DNA from: Prorocentrum cordatum
Lineage: Eukaryota > Sar > Dinophyceae > Prorocentrales > Prorocentraceae
NCBI GenBank assembly: GCA_963575745.1
Contig: CAUYUJ010017869.1
Location: forward strand, 157,910-221,909
DNA length: 64,000 nt
Reading direction: 5' to 3'
In this document: piece by piece, positions 53,101 through 62,702 of the stretch
Layout: each line of letters starts with the position of its first letter
Numbering within the stretch: the stretch's first letter is position 1
Made by a program: the position numbers and the translations under genes
Notes under the pieces: generated by a model
Databases searched by the model: none
What the model saw: the letters and a program-made list of their open reading frames with translations, nothing else
Told to the model about the DNA's origin: nothing

Positions 53101-56100
53101 AAGTAAGTTCATCCCGAACGTGTTCTGACACTCCTGCAAGAAAGTCGAAAGACAACCTTGAGCCATCTCAGGGGCACGGCGGCCGCGCAGGGGGCAGTCG
53201 CACCTCACGCAAATATCAGGTACATCCCAATACAGGTCGCCGTCAGCGGATTCTGGACTAACGTGGCAAGGACATCCCTGCACCCAATAGTTCAAGTGGT
53301 TCAAAGTAGTCATCAGCAAGCGGAGCATGCCCATGTAGCTCCACAGTTCTTCATTGGCTACAGCCTCTGCGAAAGTGTGCAGCTTGGATCCGAAAGACTC
53401 GCCGTCCTTTTCACCATTCTCGTCTGCCCGTGTCCCACCAGACGCCCGGCGCTGCAGAAACTGCCTCGTGTTCCAAAATCTGCGAATGCAGCGCTCTAGG
53501 GGCTCTATCTCTGCGATGAAATCCGAGACGCTCATCCATCTCCAGTGCAATAGTTTTGATTCGAAGGTTCTGAACCGACAAGCAAACGGCCTCGACGCTG
53601 GCGAACTGAAACATGTTGCAACGAGCGCTTCTCTGAGATGTTTCTCCTTAAGGAAGTTCGCGAGAGCTTTCATGCCTGGTGTCATTCTTCCAAAATTTGT
53701 CATGCTCTCCGTGACATCCTTGGAGATGTTGTGGAGTATGTGGAGGCTCCCAGGAACTTGCAACGTGGGGGTCAAATCAAACTTCAGCGGATTGATCGCT
53801 TCGTCGCCTGACTGGCCGTCGTCCCCCATCCCGTCGGGAATCCCGTCGCCAGCGTTGTCAGCCTCGAACTCGAGCTTCACGGCGTGAGGGCAGAGTACAT
53901 CCAATCGATGCTTCATCTTCCCGAGCCCAGCTTCAACGCCAAAGTCTGTGGTGAAGCTCAGAATGCGGCGAACCCAATGTTGCATGAAAGAACCGCTCAA
54001 TAAAAATAATTGGTGCGCCAAGGCAGCGGCCTTATGAGTAGCGTTTGTATTTCGATATCCGAGCCCCGCTGGAGGGGACCTCTCTGTCACGCGCGCCTCC
54101 TTCACCCTGTTCAACAGCTCACTCACGCGCTCGGCCATGGAGTCGGTGATGATCGCACTGTCCGACTCTTGTCTGAAAAAGTTGAGCGTGTCGATAAGTT
54201 CGCACATCGACGCGTGCAGGTCCGCCATGTCCCCGAACCAAATGTGCGACTCTGTCATCAACCAATCACGCCCGCCTTGCCAAACAAAGAAATGATTCAC
54301 TGCGTGGAGATCCCCATATGTGCACCTACTAGCGTGGACCTGTCCGCCGTGAGTGTCCAGGCGCAAAAAATGTCGAATATTCACGGCCGTGGGTATTGAC
54401 GGTCTGGGAGCATCTTGGAGCCTCCTGAGGCCTGGAGCTTCTGGGGGCCTCCTGGAGCATCCTGGGGCATACTGTGGCCTCTTGAATCTTGTTGTGGCCT
54501 CCTGGAACCTCCTGTTGCCTCCTGGAGCCTGCTGGAGCCTCCTGTGGCATCCTGGGGAGGATCCGTGCCCACCAGTCTGGCCACCAAAACAGGCAAACCG
54601 ATCGAGACATCCTCAACTTCTGCTCCCGCTTGGGGGTGAAAACGAGCGCCTCGCTCGAGACATCCTCAGCATCTGCTCCGACCGCGGAGAATATTGAGCA
54701 TGCCAACTGGCAAACCGCTCGAGACCCCCCCGCAATCTTGGCGCGAATGGAGGCCGTGAGATACCCTTGGCGGCCCCCCCTTAGGAGTGCTGAAGCCAGC
54801 GATCCGTTCGAGACATCCTCACAATATGGCCCCCTCTGGTCATCATCATCATCATCATCATCATCATCACCATCATCACCATCATCATCATCATCATCAC
54901 CATCATCACCATCATCACCATCACCATCATCACCATCACCGTCATCATCATCATCATCGTCATCATATGTTCATCACCATCGCCATCACCATCATCATCA
55001 TCATTACCATCATCATCTTCCATGATCGTCATCATCATCAACATCATCAGCATTATCATCATCAACACCATCAGCATAGTAACCATCATCATCGTAGTCT
55101 GAGCGGGGGAACGGGCGCAACGAGGTGAAGTACCCGAACCCTCCACCCACCGTCTCTTTCCCCCCTCCGAGGCCCCCTCCACCCTCCCCATGCGAGCTCC
55201 ACGGAGAAGAAGGGGGGAGGAGGGCATGGCAACCTCACAGCATTGCGCTGTTATTTCTCTCTGGTGCCTTGCGGCGAGCTGTCCGAGAGCATGAAAACCA
55301 CGCAGTCGCACTCCATGAGAGGAAGGTGCATGCCCCGTCGTTTCAACATGTAAGCTGCGTCCACCATGATCCTCCACCTGGGAAGCTGCGACGCGTCTGG
55401 CACGGGCATACCCTCAACCATTTCCTCGAGTGACTTGGAGAGTTCGCGAGGAAAAAACGTTCGCACAGCCATCTTGAAAACCTTGTTCAAGTCCCTATCG
55501 TGCAAAAGCTGGCTGCATGTGAGGACTGAGTGCAGAACGAACCAACTGGCGAAGCGTCCATGATGCTCGTCGACTCCAGCTGCCCCAACTCGAAGGTGAC
55601 AAAGCCTGGCACGTTTGCCGCCCTTTTCCACTCTGTGTGCAAGCATATTCTGTTTCGAGAGCGTGTGCGAGCAACGAAGCGCCCACTGGCGGAAACGCTC
55701 GAGTTCGTCATGCGTCTCTTGGCGCTGCTCCAGGTCATCGCTGATGCCGTCTCTCGCAACATTGCCCAATGCATGTGCCAGTGCTTGAAATGCAGCTGAA
55801 TTGAAGATTAACTCTTGGTCGCCATCTGGGCGGACGATGGTGCGTCGAAGTTTGCGCAACGGCCGAAGTGGCTTAAGTTGATGGTCTGATCGGCGGCTCA
55901 AGCTGAAAGAAATCGAATCAATCAGACCACCCGCCACCATGTGCGCCAGAACAGGGGGTAAACTGCAAACAATCACTTCATCATGCTTCAACGTGCCATC
56001 AAAGATGCCGCACTGTCGCCAATTCCGTGCAACTTCGCCCATACTTTCACGGCACCTCTGTATAGTCACGTCACTCGGCTTGAACCAATTCCACCGCAGA

Positions 56101-56516
56101 ACATGCAGGTCCAGGTCTGGAATTGCCACCACTCCTGTTCCAAAAGGTGCGGCAGCCAATACTTGCCAGTGTGCGCGCTGCCAGCTGGGACCCTCCAAAT
56201 CAAACCACACGCTGTCCATGCCAACTGCATCATGATACTGGGCCGTCCTGCACGGGCCCAAACGAAGTAGTGCCGCCCCAACTATCTTTGCAGACCCACT
56301 ACCCTGCATAGCCTGGTGAATGTCGTCGGCGAAACCTGACAAGAGCGTGGATGAGCGGAGCCTTGTCCGCAAAAATTCCGCCGACGTTTTTGAAATACTG
56401 CCTATTGATCTCATTTGTGGCCCACAGCTTTCTGGAAGCGACCAGCGCACATGAGACCTATCAGGACCTCGCCCCGTCCGGTGTCGGGTGCTGAGCAGCA
56501 CGATGAAAGATTCCAT
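50159..56516 (-). CDS. Candidate transposase of the 20.4-kb element, multi-exon
   Basis: Coding blocks in order: 56516-55268 (GIFDGTLKHDEVIVCSLPPV ... CDCVVFMLSDSSPQ), intron 55267-54276, 54275-51888 (GRDWLMTESHIWFG; RRILSFTTDFGVEAGLGKMK; LQVPGSLHILHNISKDV; LHWRWMSVSDFI), intron 51887-51730, 51729-50159. Two Asp-bearing beta-strand motifs (MLSDSSPQ; TTDFGVE) could be the first two acidic residues of an RNase H-like DDE core; the third is not obvious. The last block has a Cys/Trp module (WQATCPFKPHNVRIKC..., ALWRIRCWCNW) resembling WRKY/FLYWCH-type zinc DNA-binding domains, and an acidic/Ala-Lys tail. A lone in-frame TGA is at 51443-51445. Proteins with these motifs are, to my knowledge, abundant and unnamed in dinoflagellates. 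The transposase role is inference from motifs and its place inside a TIR element. The 5' end may lie further upstream. Confidence 0.55.
51730..51887 (-). other. 158-bp introner-type intron: an inverted-repeat element
   Basis: Nearly all of it is two arms of about 75 bp (51734-51806 and 51810-51886) that are about 90% complementary and meet at GGGAGCTCCC. The tips are TAGGGGGCCACATGC and its complement, flanked by CCTGC on both sides (target duplication). On the minus strand the exon ends GTGGCAG, the intron runs GTAGGGGG ... CCCTAGCAG, and the exon resumes GTGCACTCG; splicing joins NSTAGDVAG to ALAIVNDSLF without loss. The splice donor and acceptor use the inserted ends together with the duplicated target bases. 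Confidence 0.9.
54276..55267 (-). other. 992-bp GC-AG intron containing composite repeat copy B
   Basis: GCCTTG occurs at both borders (54274-54279 and 55266-55271). Removing one copy plus the insert joins DSSPQG to GRDWLM in phase; the donor would be GC and the acceptor AG. Inside lies the same composite repeat as at 38340-39480: ATTCACTGCGTGGAGATCCC (54295), CCTCCTGGAGC-type units, CGCTCGAGACATCCTCA, then (CAT)n at 54839-55090. The insert therefore looks like a mobile or duplicated repeat that is spliced out. Confidence 0.75.
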
Positions 56517-56893
56517 ATTGGGCCAAAACGGCTATCCAGACCGACTCCGCATGGCAAGATTCACTATCACTTCCGCCGTTTCCGCCAACCTATTTCACTC
56601 ACTCAGTTCCTGCACTTTCCGCTTGGCCTTCATCCGGCTTCCGCGGCCCTTCTGGAGTCCATTCACATACGGAACGCGCGGAGTCCACGTTCTGGATACT
56701 CGCGCGGAAAGCCACTGGCCAGCGCGTCCGTCCACGTTGGGCCAAGCTCTGGAAGGACATGCGGCCACATAGTTATCCAGCTCTCGTCCACTTCCCTGCC
56801 TTGGGACGGCCACACCATAAGGGCCCACGTCTCTTTTTATGCTTCGTGTGGAGTGCTCATACTGTTATCTTACGTTGTCTCCCTCTCTTTCTG

Positions 56894-56957
<64 letters not shown>

Positions 56958-57085
56958 GAGAACACTTAAAAGGCTTATGAGGCCCCTTGGGGCCCCAACT
57001 TGGGGCTCCTGAGGCTCCTGAGGCTTCTCAGACGATCCTTAAGATCTTGGGGCCTTCTCAAGGATTTCAGCGAATACTGCGGATC

Positions 57086-57137
<52 letters not shown>

Positions 57138-57563
57138 CCACGGCCGCGACGATGACGGCGACGACGGCGGCGACGGCGACGACAATGACGATGGCGTCGG
57201 CGCCGACGGCGGCGGCGGCGACAACGAAGACCACGACGACGACGAACGGCGGCGGAGGAGGAGGAGGAGGAGGAGGAGGAGGGACGAGGAGGAGGAAGAG
57301 GAGAAGGAGGCCGAGGAGGAGGACAAGGAGGAGGAGGAGGAGGAGGAGGAGGAGGAGGAGGAGGAGGACGGCAAGGAGGAGGAGGAGGAGGCGGAGGAGG
57401 GGGAGGAGAAGGGAGGAGGAGGAAACGTCGGTAAAATTCTGGAAGTGGCCGTAGCGGTGGCGACGGGGCCTGGACATGCTCTACGGCCCTAGTTTGTTCA
57501 CGAACACGTTCGTTGGGGCCTCCCCCAGAGGGTTCCAGACCCAACACCTAAACGAAAACCCCT
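56517..57563. repeat. Upstream region with (CT)n, (ACG)n and (GGA)n tracts
   Basis: 56517-56880 is unique and may hold a further 5' exon of the transposase gene (a short frame to 56828 reads LDNYVAACPSRAWPNVDG), unproven. (CT)n runs 56889-56955, (ACG)n 57086-57137, and GGAGGA tracts 57250-57425. The insert's right terminal repeat follows at 57564. Confidence 0.8.
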
Positions 57564-57589
57564 ATTCGCAATTCAGCAGTGCTCATTGC
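57564..57589 (+). repeat. Right terminal inverted repeat and target duplication of the 20.4-kb insert
   Basis: ATTCGCAATTCA (57564-57575) is the reverse complement of the left terminus TGAATTGCGAAT. GCAGTGCTCATTGC (57576-57589) repeats the sequence at 37119-37132. The latter is inside the Helitron frame, which breaks off here after IPMSIGNEHC. Confidence 0.88.
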
Positions 57590-58157
57590 CGATGCTCATG
57601 GGGATCGTTCCGCCGCCCCGGAATGGAGACCCGTCGTCGTGATCACGCAGCCTTCTCCAGCAGTCCTGACACACGGGCACATGGCACTCTCCACATAGCT
57701 TCCTGCAAAATGGATCGGTGGTGAAATCGTCGGCGTGGTGATCGAGCTTTGCATGGCAGTCGATGTCTTCCGTGCGCCCGACAAGCCCCCCCTCGTGTCC
57801 GAGATGCTCCATGCGGATGACCCTGCGAGATACGTGGCGTTCCCGGTTTTGCACGTGCTCCTCCAGCGGTCGATATTCGATGAGCTCTCCTTTCTCCAGG
57901 GGTAGGTGTTGCTCGCTGTGTCCCCCCGCTCAACCCCGTAGCAAGGCCGCTTCCAGAACGCGCAGCTGCAATTGTTCAGCAAGAGCGCCGGGGGAATCTC
58001 TCTCCACAGCGCAGAAGTCAGCCTGTGCATGATCGCGGATCTCGGTATGGAATGGGGGAGACTGGTTCGCTCGATCGCTCTTCAGGTCAACCACGGGATA
58101 CCCCGAGCAGGCGGTGCGCTGTTGGGCACAAATGAAAGAAGCGAGACACTACATTGA
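57590..58157 (-). pseudogene. Helitron Cys-rich segment up to the insertion site
   Basis: The frame at 57854-57573 reads FTTDPFCRKLCGEC, CHVPVCQDCWRRLRDH and GGGTIPMSIGNEHC. The Cys pattern (C-x3-C-x2-C-x4-C-x2-C) suggests a zinc-binding module at the N-terminal side of the Helitron protein. At 57576 the insert begins; the natural continuation (YGHV, then IHYIVKKDVAW after a one-base shift) is at 37118-37090. The part at 57855-58157 is in shifted frames. Confidence 0.65.
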
Positions 58158-59550
58158 TTCGTCGTTGCACCTTTTGGCAGTGAGGTTCAAAGAACGCCAC
58201 GTGACTGAAAGCCCCAGAAGCGGCCCCTCTCTTCCTGCCACGGCAATGGCTCCGTTCACGTTGGTGAAATTGTCCATCCATTCTATGTCGTACACGCAGA
58301 TGTCGCTTAGTTCTCCCCTGTGCGTGCTATCCACGGCGCCCCCTGCAATGCGACGCATGAACGCCGCGCGGTCGATCGCGTGGAAATTGCAGGGGCCACT
58401 GGAGTTGTTCTTGAAAGGGCACGAGTATAAAGGCAATCGAGTCCCACTGGACAGATTTGACGCAGTACGCTCCGCTTCATCGGCGCTCAAGGGCAACGTT
58501 GGCCGCCGCCGCCGCAACACTTTCTGCAGTTGTGCGCGGCGTCTCAAAATCGCGCCCATTTCAGCGCGAGGCCATCCTGAGGGCGGCGCCTCGAGAGCTC
58601 GCACAGAAAAGGAGAGCTCGTCTTCGCCATCTCCATCATCTTCCTCGCCCGCCGAATCCTCGCTGACGCCCCCGCTCGACCCTGAGCCAGGCGGCGCGGG
58701 CGCTGCGCCAGTCGGCGACGCCGTCGCGCCGCAGCTGCCTCCCGCACAACCGGCGCCGAACCCGACGCATGCCAACGCATCGGACGCGGCGCCCGCCGCT
58801 GCAGAGTGCTCTGTCGAGGGCGACGCAGCGGCGGTCTGCGCCGAACGCGATGAGTCTCCTCCGCGGCGTTCCAGGCCCGACGTCGCCCGCGCTTCGCTGC
58901 CGGGCCCATCTCCATCTGGCTTCGAGGCCACGGATTCTCCCGGCACCCCCGCCGGGGAACTCCTCGCGGCCGCCGCCCGGGCGGCTGCCTCCGCGGCCAC
59001 CCGCGCGGGCACGGGGCCTGACGCAGCGGCCGGCAGAAAGCTGCGGTGCTCGGTGCAACCGTCAGAGCATCCTCGCCCAGAGCGGATTCGGAGCGCGCCG
59101 GCGGTCGTTGCAGCGTGCGCTGCGCGTCCGGGCCGGCGCTCTGAGCGCGGGGAAGGAACTGGCGGCGCTGCCGCATCGTCAGCCGCCTGCATGCATGCCT
59201 GTCTGGCCAGCTGCATCGATGCTTCTGCGGCCTCCGTCCTCGGGCGTTTTGGCGCGGGTGATTGTTCGCCGTCTTCCGTTTTTTCCGACGCAAACTGCTC
59301 CGCCGGGCACTCCGCCCGCGCCGAGCGCGACGGGGTGCCCGCGCTGCCCGCGCCAGGCTTCCGGAGAAACACGGGCTGCGGGGGCCGCTTCCAGCTTTTT
59401 CTGGCATACCACAATCGCCAGTCTGAGGATCCTTGCGCCCGCGTCGCCGTCGAACTCCGCGTAGGAACGCCACGCCTTCTCTGCCTCATCTACTTCTGCA
59501 TTCAAGCATTGCGCGGAAGACAAAAGGAGGTTCGCGCCCGTCGCCCGTGA
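58158..59550 (-). pseudogene. Helitron linker, Ser/Ala/Arg-rich then a short globular part
   Basis: The frame 59489-58149 is mostly low complexity (Ala, Ser, Gly, Arg), including RSAQ tetrads encoded by the recurrent CTGCGCCGAGCGCG motif. Its last 90 residues look globular: CNFHAIDRAAFMRRIAGG, DICVYDIEWMDNFTN, GLSVTWRSLNLTAKRC. No named domain recognised. Order and strand place it between the OTU domain and the Cys-rich segment. Confidence 0.5.
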
Positions 59551-59574
59551 GATCATCCCCTCGCAATTCCCGGC

Positions 59575-61112
59575 CTACTGCGTCGCTAATTGCACTGTGA
59601 ACCCGCGCGAGTTGTTCAAGTGACTCGTCGCAGAGGCCTCCCAGCGACGGACGGGCGCCATTGCTTCACGCGCCGAGGAATGCGAAGCCTCCTCGGGCGA
59701 CGCCAAGAATTCCTCTGGCGTGCGTTTGTCGGTTGCGAGAGCTCTGCCCGGGCAGCCCGCTCGCTCTCTTCTAGCAGCGCCTGGATCTCTGGCGGATTCC
59801 GCAGCGCGTCGAATAGGGCGCTTCACCGGGGGCGAGTTATCCGTGCGCTCCTCGCTCGCAGGTGGACGCCCTTCTGCCGAGGACGATCTCTGCGCCGAGC
59901 GCGACGCACTTGTCTGCGCCGAGCGCGATGACATGATTGCGCTGCGCCGCTGGCGTTCATTTGCCGACGCATCCTGCCCCTCCTCTTCTGTCGCCCGCGG
60001 CGGCGGAGGAGGCGGCGGCAGCGCCGCGTCTACTCCAGCAGGGTCGTCGAGAACGCGTAAGACTCGACGACAGAATGCCGCGGGGTCGCTCACGCCGAAG
60101 AGCGCATCAACGTCTGCGAAGCACGCCGGGTCGCTGAACACCCCCCGGCAAGCGATCGAGGGCCCCCACGGCCGCGGAGCGTCCGTTCTCGACGCAGCCA
60201 CGACAGCGGCATCGTAGTGCGCATGCCCGTCGACGTCGTAGCGGACCACTGCAAAATCAAGCACTGGAAGCTGCGCGCGCCTCTGCAACAACCCCCGGCA
60301 TGGAAAGACAGCCGTCTGGGCCCACGCGTTGAATGGCACGCACAGGGCGAGAGCTCCACGAGACGCCAAGAAATGAGCGATCACAACAGCGTCTGCATAT
60401 CGGCGCGTCGCCGACACGTCCTCCACACGAAAGCCCACGCATAAGTCCACGTAGTGCACCTGCGCAGGCTGAAACAAACAAACCCAAAGCACAGGGGATT
60501 GCAAAAGACATTGAGGGATAGGGCAACAAAGGGAACCTCGACAAGCTCCCCCCCCCCCCCCCGAGACGCCTGAACGCGCCCCCTGAAACTTCCAACCCCG
60601 CCAGCGCAGCGCCCCCGCGCGGCCGCAGACGCCCTCGCGGCGACGTCTCGAATGGCCCGTCCTACGGTTCCGAGATACTGCGAAACCACTGTGCCATCAC
60701 TGCTTGGTAATCATCATTCTTGATCTTCTGGCTTGGGAAGGGGGGAAGGGGGGGGGAGGGGGGGCTTCCCCCGCCCCCCCCCTGCCCGCGGCGCCACCTT
60801 CCAGTTCGGCAGACTGTCCCACGCGGCGCCGCTGGTCACCTGCGCGGGCAACTCTCTCCGCAAGGCCGCCGTCCTCTCGACGGCGTACTCGTCCAGCTGC
60901 AGCGCCTCCAACAACTGAGGGTCCCGTTTCTTTATCATCCCCACTACTGTCGACCTGTGCAGCTTCCACGCCGCGCGGCCCAGCAATCCTAACTCGGCAG
61001 CTACAGCACGAAGAAAACACGATCCATCTCCAAGAATACGGCGCACAGACAGCCGCAGCCCTGGCCGACTTGCCGAAGCTCGACCACTCCACACAATGTT
61101 TCGCTGGCGCAA
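59575..61112 (-). pseudogene. OTU-type cysteine protease domain of the Helitron
   Basis: Exon-like part 1 (61112-60790) has LSVRRILGDGSCFLRAV, the Asp-Gly-Ser-Cys active-site motif of OTU deubiquitinase-like proteases, and a helix AWKLHRSTVVGMIKKRDPQL. After a G-run-rich interruption (about 60790-60540) the second part reads RRYADAVVIAHFLASRGALA and YDVDGHAHYDAAV, where HYD would carry the catalytic His. The rest to 59575 is Ser/Arg/Pro-rich linker. The interruption is probably an intron of about 250 bp; I did not find convincing splice sites. Confidence 0.65.
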
Positions 61113-61360
61113 CTAACGCGAGACCGCCTGATGGCCCCCCCGTCATCGTCGAGGCCAAACCCGCTCAAGTACGCCTCGTCGCTCTCGCCTGCCATCTCCG
61201 CGTCGCTCGACTCCGCCGCGGCGCACCAAAAGCGCCGATATGATCCGCGGGCAACCCTGCGCTGGCGTCCGACAGGGCGCGCCGACTCGCGGCCCACGCA
61301 GGACCTCGTTGAACCAGAGCAGCTGCGGACATGCGCGCGGCAATCAACACGAAGGCCCAA

Positions 61361-62620
61361 GCTATCCGAAGATGGTTATACGCGGCTGCCGGCACGCCAC
61401 TCTCGGGGCGCAAGGCGCCCCGAAGTGATCTCAAGACCTCCACTGGGCCCCAAAAAAAAACCCTCCCCGTGCATGAGAGGAGCCATCGTATCAGCCTCGC
61501 GTCGCCTGCGTTTTCGGGAGGAGGGGGGCGGGGGCTTCGGGGGCCCTGCAGACGGCGGGGAGCAGCGGCGCGGCACGCAGCCCCAATGGAGCCAAGCGCG
61601 GTTTCAATAAGGCCCAAGAGAGCTCCAATACGGCCCCAAGACGGCCCCAGCCATGCGTTTCTCCGCATGGCCCCGTCCGTCCCCGATCAAAGCTACTCGC
61701 ATGCATCAGAACGGCTGGCATTTGCGGGGGGGGGGGCGTTGGTTGCTGTTTCTTTTCGACAACATAAGGAGCGTAGAACATGAAAAAAGCCCGATGACGC
61801 ACTAGAAGTTAATGATGACGGTAATGATGCTGATCGCACGTGCTGACTTGTCCTCTGAGCCTCTGTGATAGCAAAGGCGGGATAAGCAGCCAGGTATTCA
61901 CTCAGAGGACTGCGCCGAGCGCGTTTCATCACGTCTGACGGCCTCGCCCCCATTGGCGCAACCGCGCCGGGCCAGAAACAAAATATGGAAGCGCGAGCGT
62001 CCATGGACACATCGCGGCGGCCGCGGGCCCTTCCAAGTTCACGGCAAGACAACGAGCCGACGCAATGCGCACGAGCACAGCCACCCGAGCAAACACTCTG
62101 GGCGTAGGTGGTCTAGCGCGTTTCCTCTTCCACCCCTCCCTCTTCCCTTTCGTGGACGGGCTTGCCCCTCCCCCCTGCCCCCCTCCATGGACTTGGACGA
62201 GGACGGTCGCGGGTCGCCGGGGCGCCCAAGTCTGCCCAAGATGTTTCCAAGAGCGCCTCGGAGAGCCCAAGATGATCTCCAAGATGACTCAATATAGCGC
62301 AAGATGCTTCAAGATGGCTTCCAAGATGCCCCAAGAGGCCCCAAGAAGTTCCCAAAACGGCTCCGAGAAGTCTCCGAGACGTCCAAAAAGGCCTCCAAGA
62401 GGCCAGATCCTTCAAAAACCTGAGGGAAACCCATGCGTGCTGCATCGTCGCCCGCTCGCTTCCGATAGCCCCCGAGGCCTCAAGATGATTCTAAGACGGC
62501 CCAAGAGAGCCCCAAAGAGGCCCAAGAGAGCTTCAAGACGGCCCCAAGAGCGCTCCAAGAGCGCTCCAAGAGCGCTCCAAAGAAGGATCCAGGAGGATAT
62601 TTTTGGAGCTCCCGATGAAA
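61361..62620. other. No gene seen; degenerate CCAAGA(G/T)G repeats
   Basis: Contains a copy of the 14-mer CTGCGCCGAGCGCG (61910) and two patches of degenerate GCCCCAAGA(T/C)GG-type units (61608-61650 and 62226-62590), the latter including three copies of GCGCTCCAAGA. A G10 run lies at 61727-61736. No supported coding frame. Confidence 0.55.
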
Positions 62621-62654
62621 ATGTAAGTGTGTGTGTGTGTGCGTGTGCGCGTGC

Positions 62655-62702
<48 letters not shown>

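Larger units (their letters stand above)
37133..57575. mobile_element. 20,443-bp terminal-inverted-repeat element nested in a Helitron
   Basis: The boundaries come from the sequence: matching terminal inverted repeats, flanking direct duplication, and an interrupted Helitron frame that becomes continuous if the insert and one duplication copy are removed. Inside, on the minus strand, lie a candidate transposase gene (50159-56516), a C5 DNA methyltransferase-like gene (42875-44902) and an unknown gene (39933-42333). Between them are minisatellites and at least two interspersed composite repeats. A TSD of 10-14 bp is longer than that of most DNA transposons and closest to the 8-11 bp range of Mutator-like elements, but the candidate transposase is not recognisably MULE. 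The superfamily is unassigned. Confidence 0.8.
57576..61360 (-). mobile_element. Helitron-type element, N-terminal half
   Basis: Continues, in reverse reading order, the element at 30738-37132. It holds an OTU-type domain (about 61112-60200), low-complexity linkers and a Cys-rich segment that ends at the insertion site. An OTU domain is known from some Helitron/Helentron proteins, which supports the assignment. The plus-strand 14-mer CTGCGCCGAGCGCG occurs at 59317 (variant), 59890, 59914 and, outside the coding part, at 61910. Confidence 0.75.

Noticed and set aside
57067-57477. Poly-Ser, poly-Val/Leu or Arg frames over (ACG)n and (GGA)n
   Set aside because: Compositional; all six frames are open.
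37133-57575. Reading the 20.4-kb insert as a Maverick/Polinton or LTR element
   Set aside because: I see no protein-primed DNA polymerase, capsid, integrase or protease frame and no long terminal direct repeats; the duplication is longer than the 6 bp of Polintons.
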